A stretch of DNA of 37,595 nucleotides from Deltaproteobacteria bacterium (GCA_003135855.1 PNBD01000015.1:14823-52417), one strand, 5' to 3'. Positions 19,411 through 28,393 are shown, counted from the first letter of the stretch. Translations and numbers: made by a program. Notes: generated from the sequence alone by a model not told the origin.

Positions 19411-20190
19411 ATGGCGAGTTACATCGAAGTCGAGCAGGCCGCCGCGATGTCCGGTTTGCGGGTCGTGCTATCACCCGGGGTTCCCGGTCCGTGGAGCGAG
19501 GCCGCCAAAGGAATCCTCTACGTCAAGAAAGTCCCTTACGTGAAAGTGCGTCAGGAACTCGCCGGCGAGAACCTGCCGTTGCTGCGATGGACCGCGCAAA
19601 CCACCGCGCCGGTTTTCGTCTTCAACGATGAACGACCGCGCAGCCTCTGGATCGATCAGCTCTACCTCGCCGAGCGCCTCGCGCCCACGCCTCCGCTGAT
19701 TCCCGACGCCATCGACGATCGCCTCCTGATGTTCGGTCTTGCCAACGAACTATGCGGTGAAAATGGCTTCGGATGGCAGCGGCGCCTGATGCTGATTCAC
19801 GCCACTTTGACCAGTCCCAAAGCGCCCGAGCAGGCGCGGAAGCCGTCGGAATTCCTTGGCAACAAATACGGCTACGCGGCGGAACTGGCCGATGCAGCGC
19901 CGCATCGTGTAGCCGCGATTCTTAAGCGCCTCAGTATTCAGCTCAAGAATCAGAATTCGCGAGGCTCACGCTTTCTGATCGGCAGCGCGCTCTCCGCACT
20001 CGATATCTATTGGGCTGCGTTCGCGGCACTCGTCGATCCGCTGCCCGACGAGTTATGCAAGATGGCTCCGGGATTTCGCCGCGGCTACCACTGCACCGAT
20101 CCGATCGTGCGCGAAGCGCTCGCGCCCGAATTGCTGACGCATCGCGATTTTATCTACCACGAGTTCCTCGAATTGCCGCTCGACATGTGA
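19411..20190 (+). CDS. Glutathione S-transferase-like protein
   Basis: GPWSEAAKGILYVKKVPYVKVRQEL...LPLLRWTAQTTAPVFVFNDERPRSLWIDQLYLAERLAPTPPLIP: thioredoxin-like N-domain pattern plus helical C-domain. Confidence 0.7.
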   Translation: MASYIEVEQAAAMSGLRVVLSPGVPGPWSEAAKGILYVKKVPYVKVRQELAGENLPLLRWTAQTTAPVFVFNDERPRSLWIDQLYLAERLAPTPPLIPDAIDDRLLMFGLANELCGENGFGWQRRLMLIHATLTSPKAPEQARKPSEFLGNKYGYAAELADAAPHRVAAILKRLSIQLKNQNSRGSRFLIGSALSALDIYWAAFAALVDPLPDELCKMAPGFRRGYHCTDPIVREALAPELLTHRDFIYHEFLELPLDM

Positions 20191-20244
20191 CGGAGGAGAG
20201 CCTCGATAGGTCGCGAGTCAGATCGATTGCTCCCGTTGAAAAGC

Positions 20245-20319
<75 letters not shown>

Positions 20320-20339
20320 TCTCTTCATTCAGTCTAAGT

Positions 20340-20378
20340 TGCAAATCGGAGTACTGTCAAATCGCACGCCGATTTGCA
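20340..20378. repeat. 10-bp perfect inverted repeat, 19-nt spacer, upstream of tRNA-Gly
   Basis: TGCAAATCGG ... CCGATTTGCA. Confidence 0.8.
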
Positions 20379-20420
20379 CCAGCGCGCGACTCGATGAGTG
20401 CCCTTTCGGCCTCGAAAAAA

Positions 20421-20474
20421 ATTTGCAAGAAAAGCGGAGAGGCGTACCTCCTCGGCGCGCGCACGCCTCTCCGC
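20421..20474 (-). terminator. Rho-independent terminator of the TIGR03118-like gene
   Basis: 12-bp perfect inverted repeat GCGGAGAGGCGT(20434-20445)/ACGCCTCTCCGC(20463-20474); minus strand continues TTTTCTTGCAAATTTTTTT. Confidence 0.8.
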
Positions 20475-20490
20475 CCGAATGATCAGCGGC

Positions 20491-21582
20491 CTAGTTTGGC
20501 GTTATCGTGCCGAAAATTCCGTCCGCCTCATGATTTGGTCCTGCGCTGAAGTACAGCGTATCGACCGACGAGCCGAGCGCGCCGCCAAACGTCACCGTCC
20601 AGAGTCCATCGATCACGATCGGATTGCCCATGGAATCCGACACCGCTCCAAGGAAACTGCCGCTGGTCGGATCGAAAGCATTGATCGCGCCGTCGCCAAA
20701 ATTCCCAATCAGGATGTCATTCATGAACGTGCCGAAGGTTGACGGCGCCAACGCGACTCCCCACGGCGAATTAAGAGCCCCCCGGCGCGCGAATATCTGC
20801 ATCAAATTGCCGTCACCGTCGAACACATCGACGAACCCGCGTCGCGGCCCGGACACCGGGTCATGCTTGGCGCCATTCCGCTTCGCATAGGTGACCCACA
20901 AATTCCCGCCGATATTCTGGATGCCAAAGGGCGCGAAACTATCGGGGATTGTGCGATCGCGAAACGCCCGCTTCTTCAGCTTGACCGGGTTGAAGTTCAT
21001 ATCGAACACGTCGATCTTGCCGGTGCGAAAGTTGGTCGCATAAAGCTGCGGCTGCGAGCTTGCCGTCATCCCGAGCGCGAGGCCCTTGTACACCGCGCCT
21101 TTCTTCTTCTTGGGGCTCGAGTTATCGACCATGATCACGGCGCTGCCGGGGTTCATGATCGCCAGATTCCAGGCCTCGATCGTTCCGTCCTCGGTCGCAA
21201 AAATAAACAGCGCTGGTCCCGAAGTGCCGATCGGGAAAGCGCCGCTACCGGCAGAAGTATTCGCCACGATGCCGGTCGGGGTGCCGCCGGTTGCGGTGGA
21301 GGGTGAGGGAATAATCACGCTCGGCAGCGCCGTGAAAATTGTTCCATCGCCATTGTAGAGCGCCGACAATCCCGAATTGTTGTCGTTGACCCAGAACGGG
21401 CTCTGTCCCGGGAAAAACGCGATCCCCCACGGATTCTTGAGCGTCGGATCGGTCGTGACCGCGGGCACCACGCCGTCCGACACCAGGTTGGTCTGCAGAT
21501 ATCCCGCCGCCTGCGCGCGCGCCGCGATACTCGCAATCAACGCAACACTTGCGGCCAACACTGCCAGTCGATTTCTTAACAT
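20491..21582 (-). CDS. TIGR03118 family secreted protein (beta-propeller-like)
   Basis: Signal peptide MLRNRLAVLAASVALIASIAARAQA, then YLQTNLVSDGVVPAVTTDPTLKNPWGIAFFPGQSPFWVNDNNSGLSALYNG...GTIEAWN...VWVTYAK-like repeats. Confidence 0.85.
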   Translation of the reverse strand: MLRNRLAVLAASVALIASIAARAQAAGYLQTNLVSDGVVPAVTTDPTLKNPWGIAFFPGQSPFWVNDNNSGLSALYNGDGTIFTALPSVIIPSPSTATGGTPTGIVANTSAGSGAFPIGTSGPALFIFATEDGTIEAWNLAIMNPGSAVIMVDNSSPKKKKGAVYKGLALGMTASSQPQLYATNFRTGKIDVFDMNFNPVKLKKRAFRDRTIPDSFAPFGIQNIGGNLWVTYAKRNGAKHDPVSGPRRGFVDVFDGDGNLMQIFARRGALNSPWGVALAPSTFGTFMNDILIGNFGDGAINAFDPTSGSFLGAVSDSMGNPIVIDGLWTVTFGGALGSSVDTLYFSAGPNHEADGIFGTITPN

Positions 21583-21850
21583 CTATATGATGAACCCCCA
21601 GTTTAGTTTTGCCCGATATCGGTCGCCGTGTAGTCTCGCTGATCGAGTCACGCATGCGGCGGAGCGGGCGTCGTGTTGGTGCGAGTGTTCGCGCGTTGTC
21701 GATGCGCGTCAATATAGAAGTTTTTCCCGCCAGTCAATTCGATCTCGCTTCCTGATCGATGAGATAGTTCTTGACGCGCCCAAGTGGGTGTATTTGTTTC
21801 TTGCGCAGTCGTAAAAGAAGCTGCTGAACTAGGCAATCCGATTCGAGGGG

Positions 21851-23107
21851 TTGATGTCGCAACGGGAAAAACAGGGATGGTATGTCGTGGCCGCGTTGTT
21901 CGTCACGATGTTCCTGGTGTGGGGCGGCTCGGTTAATGCCGCCGCGGTATTTCTTCCGGCTCTGATCAAAGCCTACGGATGGAGTCGCGCCAAAGTCTCG
22001 ACGCTCGGCGCCGCGGCCGCACTCGCCGCCGGTGCGAGCGGTCCAATCGTCGGCTGGATGCTCGACAAGATCGACGCCCGCAAAATAATGGTCGGCGGCG
22101 TGATGGCGACCGCGCTCGGCCTGATCGCTCTCAGCCGCGCGAATTTCTTTTTCGAGTTTGTGCTGATCAACATTGTGATCGGCGCTGGCATCACCGCCTC
22201 GACCGTGATCCCGACCTCGCTGGTGATCGCGAACTGGTTTGGCGGACGCCGCGGCACCGCGCTCGGGATCAGTTTCGCCGGCGCGTCACTCGGCGGCACC
22301 GCGATGACCGTGCTCGCCAGCCGCGCGATTGCGTTCGGCGGATGGCGCGCGGGTTACGTTGCGATGGGGCTGCCGATGCTCGTCATCGCGGCCCCGCTGT
22401 TGCTCCTCGCGGTGCGAACCCATCCAGAGGACCAGCCGCGTGTCCCCGATCCATCTGAAGTCAGCCCGTTGCCCGAAATTCCCGGCCTCGAACTTCGCGA
22501 GGCGTTCCGCACCCGCTCGCTGTGGCTGATCGCGGCGGTGCAACTTTTGTCGTCGGTCGTGAGCACCGGGATCGGCGCGCACTTCGTCGCGTATCTAATC
22601 GGTGTCGGCTATACGCCGGGCGGGTCGGCGGAAGTGCTCGGTGTCTTTTTCATCTTTGTGACGGTCGGCACGCTCGCGATCGGTCCGTTGGTCGATCGGA
22701 TCGGGGCGCGCAATTCGCTGGCTGGACTTTTCATCGTGTGGGTGGCCGGGATGATCCTGATGCTGGCGGCCGCGCATGGAACCGCGCTCGCCGGCTTCGT
22801 CGTCATCTTTGGAATCGCACTCGGCGCAGTCGGCGTGTTGGCTCCGCTGGTCATCGTCGAGTCGCTTGGCGTGCGCCGTCTCGGCTCGATCATGGGCATC
22901 ACCGGCATCTTCGCGACGATCGGATTTGCCGCCGGACCGATCCTGACCGGACGAATCTACGATGTCACCGGCAGCTACTCGTTCGCGATCTTGAGCTTCA
23001 TCGCGATCTCCGTGGTCTGCGCCATCGCGATCCTTGCCTGCTTGCCGCTCGACGAAGAGCGATCGCGCGTCGTCGCAGCGGGCGCAGCGGCTCCTTCGAC
23101 TGCCTAG
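21851..23107 (+). CDS. MFS transporter (OFA/monocarboxylate-like)
   Basis: About 12 hydrophobic segments; NWFGGRRGTALGISFAGASLGG; GPIVGWMLDKIDARKIMVGG. Confidence 0.92.
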   Translation: MMSQREKQGWYVVAALFVTMFLVWGGSVNAAAVFLPALIKAYGWSRAKVSTLGAAAALAAGASGPIVGWMLDKIDARKIMVGGVMATALGLIALSRANFFFEFVLINIVIGAGITASTVIPTSLVIANWFGGRRGTALGISFAGASLGGTAMTVLASRAIAFGGWRAGYVAMGLPMLVIAAPLLLLAVRTHPEDQPRVPDPSEVSPLPEIPGLELREAFRTRSLWLIAAVQLLSSVVSTGIGAHFVAYLIGVGYTPGGSAEVLGVFFIFVTVGTLAIGPLVDRIGARNSLAGLFIVWVAGMILMLAAAHGTALAGFVVIFGIALGAVGVLAPLVIVESLGVRRLGSIMGITGIFATIGFAAGPILTGRIYDVTGSYSFAILSFIAISVVCAIAILACLPLDEERSRVVAAGAAAPSTA

Positions 23108-23166
23108 GTCTGAGCTATCGGACTTTTTCGATCCTGCGGCCTCTTGATGATTCCTGAATCGTCCCG

Positions 23167-23760
23167 ATGAAAATCACGCGCGACTTCTACGACCGCTCGG
23201 TGCTGGTCGTCGCGCGCGATTGCATCGGTAAAATCCTCGTTCATCGCACCGCCGAAGGAGAAACCGCGGGCCGCATCGTCGAGGCCGAAGCTTACCGCGG
23301 TCCGCGCGATCTCGCCGCGCATAGCTCGCGCGGACTGACCAAGCGCACCGCCGCGATGTACGGTCCACCGGGCCACGCCTACGTTTTTCGACTCTATGGA
23401 ATCAGTTGGGCGATGAACCTGGTGGTGGGAGCAGCGGGAAATCCGCACGCCGTCTTAATCCGAGCGCTCGAGCCGCTCCGCGGCCTCAACTTGATGGCGC
23501 GACGGCGCGGCAAACCCGCCGACTCGCGCGAACTGACTAATGGACCCGGGAAACTGACTCAAGCACTGGCTATTACCGGAGATGATTACGGTCGGGATCT
23601 TTGCGGCGACCAGCTATTCCTCGAGCATTCCGATCTTCCGGTTGGCCCGGTCGGACGCTCGGCGCGGATCAACGTCGAGTACGCGGGGGAATGGGCCGCC
23701 AGGCTATGGCGGTTTCACGAGCGCGGCAATCGCTACGTATCAGTGCCCCCGCGCGACTGA
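23167..23760 (+). CDS. DNA-3-methyladenine glycosylase (AAG/MPG family)
   Basis: VARDCIGKILVHRTAEGETAGRIVEAEAYRGPRDLAAHSSRGLTKRTAAMYGPPGHAYVFRLYGISWAMNLV...GPGKLTQALAIT. Confidence 0.97.
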   Translation: MKITRDFYDRSVLVVARDCIGKILVHRTAEGETAGRIVEAEAYRGPRDLAAHSSRGLTKRTAAMYGPPGHAYVFRLYGISWAMNLVVGAAGNPHAVLIRALEPLRGLNLMARRRGKPADSRELTNGPGKLTQALAITGDDYGRDLCGDQLFLEHSDLPVGPVGRSARINVEYAGEWAARLWRFHERGNRYVSVPPRD

Positions 23761-23766
23761 CTATGC

Positions 23767-24168
23767 TTACGATCCCAGCGACGCACCGCCGGCATTGAAT
23801 TCACGGCGCCTGGTTTCCCGCTCATGCTGACAATCGACGCAATGGGTCGCGAACGGCAGCGCCTTCAAGCGCGTGATCGAAATTTCGACTGCGCACTCGG
23901 CGCAGATTCCGTAGCGTCCAGCCTTCAACCGCTCGAACGCCTCCTCGATCGCCGCGATGCTCATCCTGCGATGGGCACTGAGGCGCGCAACCGTGTCCGC
24001 GTCGGCCAGCCCGCGCGCGACGTCCATTTCATCACCGCGATTGTTGTCCGACTCCACCGGCCGCATCTCGTCCAGCTTGAACAACAGCGCCGCTTCGTAG
24101 TCGCGAGCCCGCGCTAAAAGTTCGCTAATGACGGCGACTCGCGTTGCATTCGATTTTGCTTCTTTCAT
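23767..24168 (-). CDS. TraR/DksA C4-type zinc-finger protein
   Basis: MKEAKSNATRVAVISELLARARDYEAALLFKLDEM...RLKAGRYGICAECAVEISITRLKALPFATHCVDCQHERE (C-X2-C-X17-C-X2-C); start at ATG 24168 or upstream. Confidence 0.88.
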   Translation of the reverse strand: MKEAKSNATRVAVISELLARARDYEAALLFKLDEMRPVESDNNRGDEMDVARGLADADTVARLSAHRRMSIAAIEEAFERLKAGRYGICAECAVEISITRLKALPFATHCVDCQHERETRRREFNAGGASLGS

Positions 24169-24213
24169 TGTTCGATACCATCCTGGTAGTGCGAATCGTC
24201 GTCGCAAATATAC

Positions 24214-24540
24214 TCAACCGACTATTCTCAGTTCTTTGCCACTGTAATGCTTATTAGCTATTTGCAAGCCGCTCGATCTGACGAGATAAATGACCAGTAA
24301 AAATTGCTCAAAGGTCATCTTCAGATCGCGAAATCCGCCGCGACAGAATATGTAGCCGTAGTATTCGAGCAGGTCGTCCGCGATCAACGTCGGCAGCACT
24401 GGCGCGGTCGAAGATTGTGGATACTCTCGTCCGGTGAATTCACCGCCGACGCAGTCGAATCGTCGCGCGGCCGCAATTTCGCCGGCATCATCGACGCGAC
24501 CATCGTCGTGCATCAAATCGATTGGCAACTCGGTACTCAT
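24214..24540 (-). CDS. Hypothetical protein (orphan)
   Basis: MSTELPIDLMHDDGRVDDAGEIAAARRFDCVGGEFTGREYPQSSTAPVLPTLIADDLLEYYGYIFCRGGFRDLKMTFEQFLLVIYLVRSSGLQIANKHYSGKELRIVG; ATG 4 nt after upstream ORF stop. Confidence 0.5.
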   Translation of the reverse strand: MSTELPIDLMHDDGRVDDAGEIAAARRFDCVGGEFTGREYPQSSTAPVLPTLIADDLLEYYGYIFCRGGFRDLKMTFEQFLLVIYLVRSSGLQIANKHYSGKELRIVG

Positions 24541-24544
24541 TGGG

Positions 24545-24907
24545 TCAACTCGCTGTTTGCTGCGACAGACCTGAAGAAACGAGACGCGCCGCGCGATTCC
24601 GGCGATCCGCATGCACGCCATTGAACGGCGTCCTTCGAATCACCCGCACGGCGCTCTCGGGAAATCCCGCGTGCAACAACCCTTCGATTAGATCGCGCCG
24701 CATGAGTTTCATTGCAGCAACAGAGGTTGTTGCGATTTGATCCGTTTGACACTCCACACTCGGCGGGTATCGCAACTGCGATGCCAACGTCGGTAATTTG
24801 AGAATGCTAATGAATTGGCCGGGTTTTTGTGAGCAATCTCGTCCTCGGGCGAGCATCCGTGGTGGATTCAGTAAATCGCGCCGTGTCGCCGCATTATTCG
24901 GGGACAT
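24545..24907 (-). CDS. Hypothetical protein (orphan)
   Basis: MSPNNAATRRDLLNPPRMLARGRDCSQKPGQFISILKLPTLASQLRYPPSVECQTDQIATTSVAAMKLMRRDLIEGLLHAGFPESAVRVIRRTPFNGVHADRR...; no competing gene on the other strand. Confidence 0.4.
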   Translation of the reverse strand: MSPNNAATRRDLLNPPRMLARGRDCSQKPGQFISILKLPTLASQLRYPPSVECQTDQIATTSVAAMKLMRRDLIEGLLHAGFPESAVRVIRRTPFNGVHADRRNRAARLVSSGLSQQTAS

Positions 24908-25035
24908 GAAATACGACAAATCGGCCTGCCGCTTAGCTCGGCAGTTGGCACAGTCAATGCTCGGTCTCCTCTAGAAGCCCTTTTAGACGGGCAACCGACT
25001 TGGAACCGGAAATTACCGCTACCGGAGTACGAACA

Positions 25036-25230
25036 ATGGAAGCCTTCAACCTGGAACCCTCAGATATAATTCGACTCAAACGCGACGAGACTGTTCACGC
25101 GTGGACGATGGCGACGATTAGCGATCAGTGGAAGACGTTGCCGTGGGCGGACACTGCCGACGCCGTCAGCGTCGTGATGTGGCTGAAGAGCCGGTTCGGC
25201 GGAACCACGCGCGTTCGTTTCGAATCGTAA
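25036..25230 (+). CDS. Small hypothetical protein
   Basis: MEAFNLEPSDIIRLKRDETVHAWTMATISDQWKTLPWADTADAVSVVMWLKSRFGGTTRVRFES; GGAG upstream of ATG 25036. Confidence 0.5.
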   Translation: MEAFNLEPSDIIRLKRDETVHAWTMATISDQWKTLPWADTADAVSVVMWLKSRFGGTTRVRFES

Positions 25231-25310
25231 ACTGAAGAGGTAACGTTTTCGCCCGCGGCGATTGTCGCGTAAATTTGCGCTGGAACGGCATTTCGCGTTC
25301 TATTGGCGCA

Positions 25311-26138
25311 ATGCCGCCGCGCAATCGTAACCGCTTTCCGATCGCCCTCCTCACCGATTTCGGCTATCGCGATCATTACGCCGGCGTGATGAAGGGAGTG
25401 ATCTCGACGATCGCTCCGGACGCATCGATCATCGATCTCACGCACGGCATCCCACCTCAGTCCATCGCCGCCGGCGCGATTGCGCTCGCCGAGAGCTGGC
25501 GATTCTTCCCGCCGCGCACGGTGTTCCTCGCGGTAGTCGATCCCGGCGTCGGTACCAGCCGCGCTCCGATCGCGCTCGAGACTCGCGCCGGCGCGCGCTT
25601 CGTCGGTCCCGACAATGGCTTGCTGTCGCTCGCGGCCAGGGCTGCCGTTATCACGCGCGCTGTGCGACTCACGTCCGAGCGGCATCGACTCCCGCGCGTC
25701 AGCGCGACCTTTCACGGCCGCGATATTTTCGCGCCCGCCAGTGCGCACATTTGGCGCGGCGCCCGTCTCACGACGCTTGGGACTCCGCTTAAATCGATCG
25801 TGCAGCTCGAACTGCCGCGTCCCGTGCAATCCGCCTCGCGACTGAGTGGCGAGGTCATCTATGTGGATAGCTATGGGAATTTGATCACCAATATCGATCG
25901 TGAAACGGTCGAGCGTTTCGCTTCTTGCTTCCCCCTCCAAACAGTTTCAGTTAGGATCGGTCGCGGCGTGACGAAAATACTCGACGCCTATGCGCTCGCG
26001 CCCAAAGGTGTTTCTCTCGCAACATTAGGTAGCTTCGGTCTGCTGGAAATCGCGGTTCGCGACGGTAATGCCGCGCAGCATTTCGCCGCCGGCCCCGGTA
26101 CTGCCGTGACTTTGACCGCATCCGCCAAGCGCAATTAA
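25311..26138 (+). CDS. SAM hydroxide adenosyltransferase / SAM hydrolase (DUF62)
   Basis: IALLTDFGYRDHYAGVMKGVISTIAPDASIIDLTHGIPPQSIAAGAIALAESWRFFPPRTVFLAVVDPGVGTSRAPIAL...FVGPDNGLLS...TFHGRDIFAPASAHI (D..R..H pattern). Confidence 0.95.
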   Translation: MPPRNRNRFPIALLTDFGYRDHYAGVMKGVISTIAPDASIIDLTHGIPPQSIAAGAIALAESWRFFPPRTVFLAVVDPGVGTSRAPIALETRAGARFVGPDNGLLSLAARAAVITRAVRLTSERHRLPRVSATFHGRDIFAPASAHIWRGARLTTLGTPLKSIVQLELPRPVQSASRLSGEVIYVDSYGNLITNIDRETVERFASCFPLQTVSVRIGRGVTKILDAYALAPKGVSLATLGSFGLLEIAVRDGNAAQHFAAGPGTAVTLTASAKRN

Positions 26139-26141
26139 CCG

Positions 26142-27278
26142 ATGGACGAATCCGCTGCACAGAAACGATCGCCCGCCGTCCTGACTGAAATCCCGCGCTA
26201 CTCTGCGTCTCAGCCGGCGGAGGCCGCTGGGCGTTCGCGCATCCCGCCGCTGAACGCGGTGCTCTTCGTTCTGACTCTGCTGACCACCACGATGGCGGGT
26301 GCGATGATGGCCGGCGAAGACTTCATGCTGGCGCATCCCTTCGACCTGACGCTTGCGATGCTGCTTCACCCGATTCTTACCGTGACCGCATTTTTCGGAC
26401 ATCCGTTCGCGACTCTCACCGCACTCGGCGCCGGGCTGACCTTCTCGATTCCGCTTATGACGATCCTGCTCGCGCATGAGATGGGTCACTATCTGACCGC
26501 GCGCTATCATCAAGTCGATACGACGCTGCCGTATTTCATTCCGGCGCCGCCGGCCCCTTTTATCATCGGTACGTTCGGCGCTTTCATTCGACTGAAATCC
26601 AATCCGCGCAGCCGCCGCGTGATGTTCGACATTGGCGCGGCCGGTCCATGGGCGGGCGTGCTGGTCGCGATTCCCGCCGTCATCATCGGCCTCTATCTCT
26701 CCGACGTGACGCCGCTCAGCAAGTCACAAGGCGGTCTCGAACTCGGCAACTCGCTGCTCTTCCTCGGCCTCTCACGCCTGGTGCTTGGCGTGGATCCGAC
26801 CGCGGTCAACGTCAGCCTGCATCCGGCCGCCTTCGCAGGATGGCTCGGGCTGCTCGTCACTTCGATCAACCTGCTGCCGGTCGGCCAACTGGACGGCGGC
26901 CACGTCACGTATGCGCTCTTTCCGCGCCGTCATCGCACCATCTCGATACTGTTTGTGATCACGCTGCTGCTGCTGGTGCTGGTGCCGCTCGCACTCGGAC
27001 GCAGCCCCTGGTGGGGATGGATGCTATGGGCGATCCTCTCGGTCGCGCTTGGCGTCGGTCATCCTTCGACCGTCGATCGCGACACGCCGCTCAACTCGCG
27101 CCGCGCGATTGCCGCGTGGGCAACGATCGCACTTTTCATCGTCACCTTCAGCCCGGTGCCGATTTCACTGAGTCTGCCCGAAGAAAATCCGCATCAGAGT
27201 CCGAACAACGGCCGTGCGGTAGAGGTGATATCGCCGGCGCCGCACCACGATCAGATGCTCCACCGCTGGCGCATCTGA
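26142..27278 (+). CDS. Site-2 protease family protein (M50, EGY-like long form)
   Basis: LLAHEMGHYLTARYHQVDTTLPYFIPAP and NLLPVGQLDGGHVTYALF. Confidence 0.93.
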   Translation: MDESAAQKRSPAVLTEIPRYSASQPAEAAGRSRIPPLNAVLFVLTLLTTTMAGAMMAGEDFMLAHPFDLTLAMLLHPILTVTAFFGHPFATLTALGAGLTFSIPLMTILLAHEMGHYLTARYHQVDTTLPYFIPAPPAPFIIGTFGAFIRLKSNPRSRRVMFDIGAAGPWAGVLVAIPAVIIGLYLSDVTPLSKSQGGLELGNSLLFLGLSRLVLGVDPTAVNVSLHPAAFAGWLGLLVTSINLLPVGQLDGGHVTYALFPRRHRTISILFVITLLLLVLVPLALGRSPWWGWMLWAILSVALGVGHPSTVDRDTPLNSRRAIAAWATIALFIVTFSPVPISLSLPEENPHQSPNNGRAVEVISPAPHHDQMLHRWRI

Positions 27279-27317
27279 TAAAAATGCCGATTCGTTCAAC
27301 CGCGATCTCGCGCAGCA

Positions 27318-27839
27318 GTGACGGGGGACGTTACGTTGGCTGATATCATTAAAACCGCTCCGGCCCAGCCGCCGCGCCCGAGCTGGGATCAATACTTCAT
27401 GACCATCACGCGCGAGGTCGCCGAACGTTCGACCTGTTTGCGCGCGAAAGTCGGCGCCATGATCGTTCGCGATCGCAGCATCCTTGCGACCGGCTACAAT
27501 GGTTCACCCGCCGGCATGCCGCATTGCACCGAAGTGGGATGCCTCATTTACGAATCGCGCACGCCCGACGGCGGCCTCGAGCAGAATTGCTACCGCACGA
27601 TTCACGCCGAGATAAACGCGATCTCGCAGGCCGCCCGCAACGGCGCCGCGATCCGCGATGCCGACATCTACGTCACGCACACGCCCTGCATCCATTGCCT
27701 GAAAGTGCTGATCAACACCGGCGTCCGCACGGTTTTTTACGGGCGCGAATACAAACTCGAAACCGTCGCCGAATTGCTAAAGCCCGCACGCATCAAGCTG
27801 GTGCAAGTGCCTGAGCCAACCATCGGAGCAACGCCATGA
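27318..27839 (+). CDS. dCMP deaminase (ComEB-like)
   Basis: WDQYFMTITREVAERSTCLRAKVGAMIVRDRSILATGYNGSPAGMPHC...CYRTIHAEINAISQAARNG...THTPCIHCLKVLINTGV; GTG 27318 or TTG 27336 start. Confidence 0.95.
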   Translation: MTGDVTLADIIKTAPAQPPRPSWDQYFMTITREVAERSTCLRAKVGAMIVRDRSILATGYNGSPAGMPHCTEVGCLIYESRTPDGGLEQNCYRTIHAEINAISQAARNGAAIRDADIYVTHTPCIHCLKVLINTGVRTVFYGREYKLETVAELLKPARIKLVQVPEPTIGATP

Positions 27840-28315
27840 CGCCCGACAACGCGACGACCGCGAACTGCGGCATCTGCGCGATCATCGATCGCATCAAGGC
27901 CGGGAATTTCCACGACCACATCGCAGAGCTGCCCGGATGCTACGTCATCCTCGGCGATCGCCAATACTACCGCGGCTACTGCGTGCTGCTCTCGAAAATC
28001 CACGCGACCGAGTTGTACCTGATGACCGCCGAAGACGCGCGCGTCCTGTTCGACGAAGTCCGGCTCGTCGCCGAAGCGATCGCCGCCGTGGTCACGCCGT
28101 GGAAAATGAACTACGAATGCCTCGGCAACTCGGAGCCGCACGTCCACTGGCATCTGCTGCCGCGCTACGAAACCGATGAACTCCGCCGCGGCCCGATCTG
28201 GATGCGCGCCGAATCCGAGCAGAAGGTATCGCTCGAAGAAAACGATCGCCTCGCGCTGATCGCTTCGCTCCGCACCGAAATCGCAGCTCGCTGTTCGCGC
28301 GCGATTGTCAAATAG
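27836..28315 (+). CDS. HIT family protein
   Basis: CAICDR-like CGICAIIDRI; MNYECLGNSEPHVHWHLLPRY (HxHxH); overlaps preceding gene by 4 nt. Confidence 0.92.
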   Translation: MTPDNATTANCGICAIIDRIKAGNFHDHIAELPGCYVILGDRQYYRGYCVLLSKIHATELYLMTAEDARVLFDEVRLVAEAIAAVVTPWKMNYECLGNSEPHVHWHLLPRYETDELRRGPIWMRAESEQKVSLEENDRLALIASLRTEIAARCSRAIVK

Positions 28316-28352
28316 CAGCGCACTCTGCCGGGTGTCTGTGTGGACCGCTCCC

Positions 28353-28393
28353 GCATGCGATCCCGCACCACTGCCCGATGCGAAATCGCATGC
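28353..28393. repeat. Nested inverted repeats between convergent genes
   Basis: GCATGCGAT(28353-28361)...ATCGCATGC(28385-28393); nested ATGCGA-AA-TCGCAT. Confidence 0.7.
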
